Below are positions 60,241 through 64,000 of a stretch of DNA of 64,000 bases, piece after piece. The notes under the pieces were generated by a model. The model did not search any database. It had not been told where the DNA came from and was given only the letters and a program-made list of their open reading frames with translations. The position numbers were made by a program, and so were the translations under genes. Every line of letters begins with the position of its first letter. The stretch's first letter is position 1. The stretch is from Chitinophaga sp. MM2321 (lineage in GTDB: Bacteria; Bacteroidota; Bacteroidia; Chitinophagales; Chitinophagaceae): positions 6,233,001 through 6,297,000 of the forward strand of contig NZ_OZ035533.1 in assembly GCF_964033635.1 (NCBI RefSeq), read 5' to 3'.

Positions 60241-62091
60241 CTACTTATACCCTGCTGCCTGCAATTCAAACAACTCCGCATACTTACCTCCGCGCTTCAG
60301 CAGTTCTTCGTGACTGCCTATTTCTGCCAGCTGTCCTTTTTCCAGTACGAGGATACGGTTAGCCATACGTACAGTAGAAAAACGATGCGATATTAATACT
60401 GCCGTTTTGTTGCGGGTGAGATCAGCGAAGCGCAGGAATACATTGTATTCTGCGCGTGCATCCAGTGCGGAGGTGGGCTCGTCGAGAATGAGTAGCTGGG
60501 CGTCTTTCATGTAGGCGCGTGCCAGGGCTATCTTCTGCCATTCGCCTCCGGAGAGTTCTATGCCCTGGTTAAAGCGGCGGCCTAACATCTGATCGTAGCC
60601 ATGTGGCATTTTTTCGATAAGCGGTTCCGCAAGACTTTGCCGCGCAGCATCTTCAATGAGGGGGCGGTTGTTGGTCTGGTCGATATTGCCTACAGCGATG
60701 TTCTGTGCTACTGTCATCTGGTAGCGTTGATAATCCTGGAATATAACGCCTACCTGCGTACGTAGTTCCTGCAGATCATATTCCCGGAGGTCTATACCAT
60801 CGAGAAGTATCCGACCTTCTGCGGGGTCGTATAACCGGGAGAGTAATTTTACCAGCGTGGTTTTACCGGCGCCGTTCTCTCCTACCAGTGCGAGCTTCTC
60901 GCCGGCATGCAGGGTGAAGTTGAGGTGACGGATCGCCCATTTTTCAGCGTTGAGATATTTAAAGCCAACATCTTCAAAAGTAAATCCCTGTTGTATAGGA
61001 GCAGGAAAGTGACGTGGAGTTGCGGGTGTTGCCATCCTGGATTTTATCTCAAAGAAATCAAACATATCCCTTAGGTACATCGCTCCTTGTGTAACACTGG
61101 AAAACCGGATCAGAATGCCCTGGAATGTTCCCCTCAGCTGCCGGAAGGAACCCGCCAGGAAGGCGAGATCACCGATTGTTAAGTGCCCGCTGATCGTTTG
61201 CAGGATGATGAGGATATAGGCGGCATAATAGCCGGCGCTTCCCAACATGGCAAACACGGTACCCCACACGGAATGGCGGACTTCCAGGTGTTTTTTATCT
61301 CCATAAAACTTATCTGATATAATACGGAAACGATGAATGAGGAAGTTGGAGAGATCAAATACTTTTACCTCTTTGGCTGTTTCATCGCTGGCGCCCAGGT
61401 AGCGGATATAATCCAGCTCCCGGCGATCAGATGTCTGTCCCCAGGTGAGCTTATATGACAGGTCATTGAAGTGCGTTTCATTTAAAAAGGCCGGGAGCAC
61501 TGCCAGCAATAGCAGCAGGATCAACCAGGGATTGAACAGCATCAACCCCGCTGCCAGGAAGCCCATCGTGATCAGGTCCTGCACCTGGCTCAATACCTGC
61601 GACAACAGCACCGTTCTGCCGGATGTTTGTTGACGGGCACGCTCCAGTTTATCATAAAATTCTGCGTCTTCAAACTGGTCGAGATCCAGGGCGGCGGCAT
61701 GTTGCATGATCTTCACCGAGGTGTGGTTGGCAAACAGGTCGCCCAGCAAACTATCCAGCAGGGAAATGGCCCTGCTCAATGCATCGGAAATAATGGCCAG
61801 CCCGAATTCCAGGGCCACCAGCTGCCATAAATATTGCGGGGAATGCTGGGAATTGTCTTTACTCAACAGCACCACCTGGTCTATGATCAACTTGCCTACA
61901 TACAATAACGACAGCGGCATCGCCGACTGGGCAATGCGTAATAACGTATTCGCAATGGTTAGCCCGGGGCTGGTTTGCCACACCATCCTGAAAAAGGCAG
62001 GGAGGTTGCGCAATGCTGCCAGCCGCTCCCGGAAGGTTAACTTCTCATCCTTCTCCGACCGCTTTTTCCGCGGGTTGCTAAATGTACTCAT
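60241..62091 (-). CDS. ABC exporter (membrane domain fused to ATPase)
   Basis: The 616-residue protein is a half-exporter: a cytosolic start, six transmembrane helices (about 60-330) and a nucleotide-binding domain with Walker A GENGAGKTT, Q-loop FQDYQRYQM, signature LSGGEWQK, Walker B LLILDEP and switch histidine SHRFS. It works as a homodimer in the inner membrane. The substrate is unknown; close relatives export lipids, peptides or drugs. It starts 90 bases from a small plus-strand gene. Confidence 0.93.
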   Translation of the reverse strand: MSTFSNPRKKRSEKDEKLTFRERLAALRNLPAFFRMVWQTSPGLTIANTLLRIAQSAMPLSLLYVGKLIIDQVVLLSKDNSQHSPQYLWQLVALEFGLAIISDALSRAISLLDSLLGDLFANHTSVKIMQHAAALDLDQFEDAEFYDKLERARQQTSGRTVLLSQVLSQVQDLITMGFLAAGLMLFNPWLILLLLLAVLPAFLNETHFNDLSYKLTWGQTSDRRELDYIRYLGASDETAKEVKVFDLSNFLIHRFRIISDKFYGDKKHLEVRHSVWGTVFAMLGSAGYYAAYILIILQTISGHLTIGDLAFLAGSFRQLRGTFQGILIRFSSVTQGAMYLRDMFDFFEIKSRMATPATPRHFPAPIQQGFTFEDVGFKYLNAEKWAIRHLNFTLHAGEKLALVGENGAGKTTLVKLLSRLYDPAEGRILLDGIDLREYDLQELRTQVGVIFQDYQRYQMTVAQNIAVGNIDQTNNRPLIEDAARQSLAEPLIEKMPHGYDQMLGRRFNQGIELSGGEWQKIALARAYMKDAQLLILDEPTSALDARAEYNVFLRFADLTRNKTAVLISHRFSTVRMANRILVLEKGQLAEIGSHEELLKRGGKYAELFELQAAGYK

Positions 62092-62181
62092 AACAGTAAT
62101 TTACATATTTGTGCGGTGTTGCCCCAAACATTTCAGCGTAAGATTTGTATCTTATACGGAGAATGCAAAAACTGTCATCTA

Positions 62182-62289
62182 ATGGGAATACTTATTGTTC
62201 TGGTCATCGCCGGTAGTATAGGGGTTATCGCAGGCTGTATTGCAGCTATCAATATGAAATCAAAACAGTGGTCCTCTTTTGACGAGTAA
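62182..62289 (+). CDS. Possible 35-residue membrane microprotein
   Basis: The frame from ATG 62182 to TAA 62289 encodes a hydrophobic helix of about 20 residues (GILIVLVIAGSIGVIAGC) and a polar tail. It is divergent from the ABC exporter gene and lies in front of the GH92 gene. There is no further evidence for translation, so it may be a chance frame. Confidence 0.35.
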   Translation: MGILIVLVIAGSIGVIAGCIAAINMKSKQWSSFDE

Positions 62290-62431
62290 ACGCTGCTACC
62301 TCCCTCTATCTTCCTGGTCCGGATGCAGCATCCCGGCCTGTTCCCGTCCCCGGGGCAGACAACCACTTATAAAAAATACGCTTGGAAAGTTATCATGACC
62401 CCGTATCTTGCCTGCTTAAAGGTTTTTGATT

Positions 62432-64000
62432 ATGAAATCGGGATTCAGGATTGGCAGCGCATTTGCGCTATCTGCCGTGATGTTGGTTGGCATACAGGCA
62501 GACGCCCAGGTAAAACGGCCGGCAACAACAGGCTTTGTGGAAAGTAAATCAGTAGCTTCAGTAGATCCATATATCGGCTCCGGTGGCCACGGGCACGTAT
62601 TTGTGGGTGCCAGCGTTCCTTATGGCGCCGTGCAGGCCGGACCTACCAATATTGTGAAAGGTTGGGACTGGTGCTCAGGATATCACTATTCAGACAGTGT
62701 CGTGATAGGCTTCTCTCAAACACATCTCAGCGGCACCGGTATCGGCGACCTTGGCGATGTACTCATTATGCCATACACGGGTAAAATAAAGACTAACCGC
62801 GGTACACAGGAAGATCCAACTTCAGGTTATGGCTCCCACTATTCACATGCACGCGAGAAAGCCCGCCCCGGCTATTACGCCGTTCACCTGGATGATTATA
62901 ATGTACAGGTAGAATTAACCGCCTCCGAAAGAGTCGCTTTCCATAAATATACTTTTCCTGAAAATCAGCCTTCCAACATCATCATTGACCTGAAAGAAGG
63001 CATTGGATGGGATGCGCCCGTAGAAACATATATCCGCCAGGTAGATGAATATACCCTGGAAGGATACCGTTTCTCCAAAGGTTGGGCAGAAGATCAACGC
63101 CTTTGGTTCGCCATAAAATCTTCTGTGCCGGTAACGAAGTTTGTTGTTTTTGAGGGAGACGAACAGCAAGCCGGTACTTCCGTTAAAGCGAAAGCGGTGA
63201 AAGGAGTAATCTCCTTTGATAAATCACCCGGACAGGTCATGTTGAAAGTAGGGATTTCACCTGTCAGCAGTGAAAATGCACTGGCGAATATCAAGGCAGA
63301 AATACCCGGCTGGGATTTCACGAAAGTGGTAAACAACGCCAACGCCAAATGGGATAAAGAACTCTCCAAAGTAAACATCGAAACAAAAGATGCTGCCGCA
63401 CGCCGCGTGTTCTACACCGCGCTGTATCATACCATGATCGATCCTGCATTATTCAACGATCATGACCGCAGTTATCGCGGCACCGATAAAAAAGTATATC
63501 CTGATCCGGGTTTCGACAACTACTCTGTTTTCTCCCTGTGGGATATTTATCGCTCCTGCGCACCATTGAGTACAATCCTGCATCCGGAAAAAGTAAACAG
63601 CTTTGTGAACTCCATGCTCACCATCTTTAAGCAACAAGGCAAATTGCCTATCTGGCCGTTGATGGGTAGTGAAACCAATTGTATGGTAGGCTATCACGCG
63701 GTACCTCCTATCGTGGATGCTTACCTGAAAGGCTTTACCGGCTTCAATGCAGAAGATGCATTTGCGGCCATGAAAGCATCTTCTACCCGCGATGACCTGG
63801 GCGTGAAATACGTAAAAGAAAGAGGATATATTCCGGCAGATAAAGAATACGAATCCGTTTCCAAAGCACTGGAATATGCAATCGATGATTGGTGCATAGC
63901 GGCGATGGCAAAAAAAATGGGTAAGCAGGAAGATTATGAATACTATAAAAAGCGCGCCGGCTACTATAAAAATTATTTTGATAGCACCATTAAATTTGTA
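62432..64000 (+). CDS. GH92 alpha-mannosidase, 3' end outside window
   Basis: The 523 visible codons start with a signal peptide (ATG 62432; ALSAVMLVGIQADAQ) and the GH92 opening VDPYIGSGGHGHVFVGA. Further family blocks are SGTGIGDLGDVLIMPY, HTMIDPALFNDHDRSYRG, YSVFSLWDIYRS and GSETNCMVGYHA, where the glutamate corresponds to the likely acid catalyst and the enzyme is calcium dependent. GH92 enzymes are exo-alpha-mannosidases, usually specific for 1,2- or 1,3-links. The frame runs to base 64000 without a stop, so the C-terminus (about 200-250 codons) lies outside the window. It is in a glycan-utilising genome but not linked to the PUL at 26887-44270. Confidence 0.92.
   Translation, partial: MKSGFRIGSAFALSAVMLVGIQADAQVKRPATTGFVESKSVASVDPYIGSGGHGHVFVGASVPYGAVQAGPTNIVKGWDWCSGYHYSDSVVIGFSQTHLSGTGIGDLGDVLIMPYTGKIKTNRGTQEDPTSGYGSHYSHAREKARPGYYAVHLDDYNVQVELTASERVAFHKYTFPENQPSNIIIDLKEGIGWDAPVETYIRQVDEYTLEGYRFSKGWAEDQRLWFAIKSSVPVTKFVVFEGDEQQAGTSVKAKAVKGVISFDKSPGQVMLKVGISPVSSENALANIKAEIPGWDFTKVVNNANAKWDKELSKVNIETKDAAARRVFYTALYHTMIDPALFNDHDRSYRGTDKKVYPDPGFDNYSVFSLWDIYRSCAPLSTILHPEKVNSFVNSMLTIFKQQGKLPIWPLMGSETNCMVGYHAVPPIVDAYLKGFTGFNAEDAFAAMKASSTRDDLGVKYVKERGYIPADKEYESVSKALEYAIDDWCIAAMAKKMGKQEDYEYYKKRAGYYKNYFDSTIKFV

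Noticed and set aside
1..64000. CRISPR array, prophage or integrase
   Set aside because: I saw no direct-repeat array with regular spacers, and no integrase, portal or tail gene in the window.

Overview
The window looks like a chromosomal segment of a Chitinophaga-like member of the Bacteroidota (Chitinophagaceae). The evidence is a SusC/SusD pair with glycosidases, GH92 and GH95-like enzymes, BBP2- and PorT-type outer-membrane barrels, lipoproteins with short lipoboxes, RK-type Tat leaders, and promoters of the Bacteroidota type (TTG, about 20 nt, then TAnnTTTG). No database could be searched, so family names rest on motifs read in the translations.

Layout. 1-2312: end of an SNF2 helicase, then an MntA/HepT toxin-antitoxin pair. 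2571-11610: a potassium-uptake locus with a small conserved-looking protein, two microproteins (one is KdpF, neither over 28 codons), kdpABC, a BBP2 porin, a KdpD fragment holding only the cytoplasmic sensor part, and a separate histidine kinase. No KdpE-like regulator is present. 11607-14564: a tripartite hybrid histidine kinase meeting it tail to tail. 14838-21996: housekeeping genes (outer-membrane barrel, enoyl-CoA hydratase/PaaG-like enzyme, S9 peptidase, HflX, Rieske protein, ArnT-like glycosyltransferase). 22134-25163: tRNA-Asn followed by an A/T-rich restriction-modification pair. 25400-26742: a divergent HxlR regulator and DsbA-like protein.

26887-44270 reads as one polysaccharide-utilisation locus on the minus strand: AraC regulator, lutC, then susC, susD, three secreted putative glycosidases, an SSS symporter, lutB/lldF, lutA/lldE and an SDR dehydrogenase. 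The L-lactate oxidation genes are split to the two ends of the locus. lutC and susC carry matching promoter/operator blocks. This suggests a deoxyhexose (fucose- or rhamnose-type) glycan whose catabolism ends in pyruvate plus lactate. That substrate is an inference.

44406-64000: tRNA-Gly, a lipoprotein, a recD-recC-recB operon, an orphan HigA-like protein, YwbE, a four-repeat HHP protein, a DUF1016 nuclease, an IS5-type transposase scrap, an array of GAGGTCAA motifs, a small ABC module, a universal stress protein, a dodecin lacking its usual flavin residues, a dead HNH endonuclease gene next to a REP-like palindrome, an ABC exporter, and the first 523 codons of a GH92 alpha-mannosidase.

The least expected signals are the duplicated promoter blocks of the PUL, the split KdpD locus with its extra microprotein, the long inverted repeats in three intergenic gaps, the GAGGTCAA array, and the inverted duplication around the dead HNH gene.
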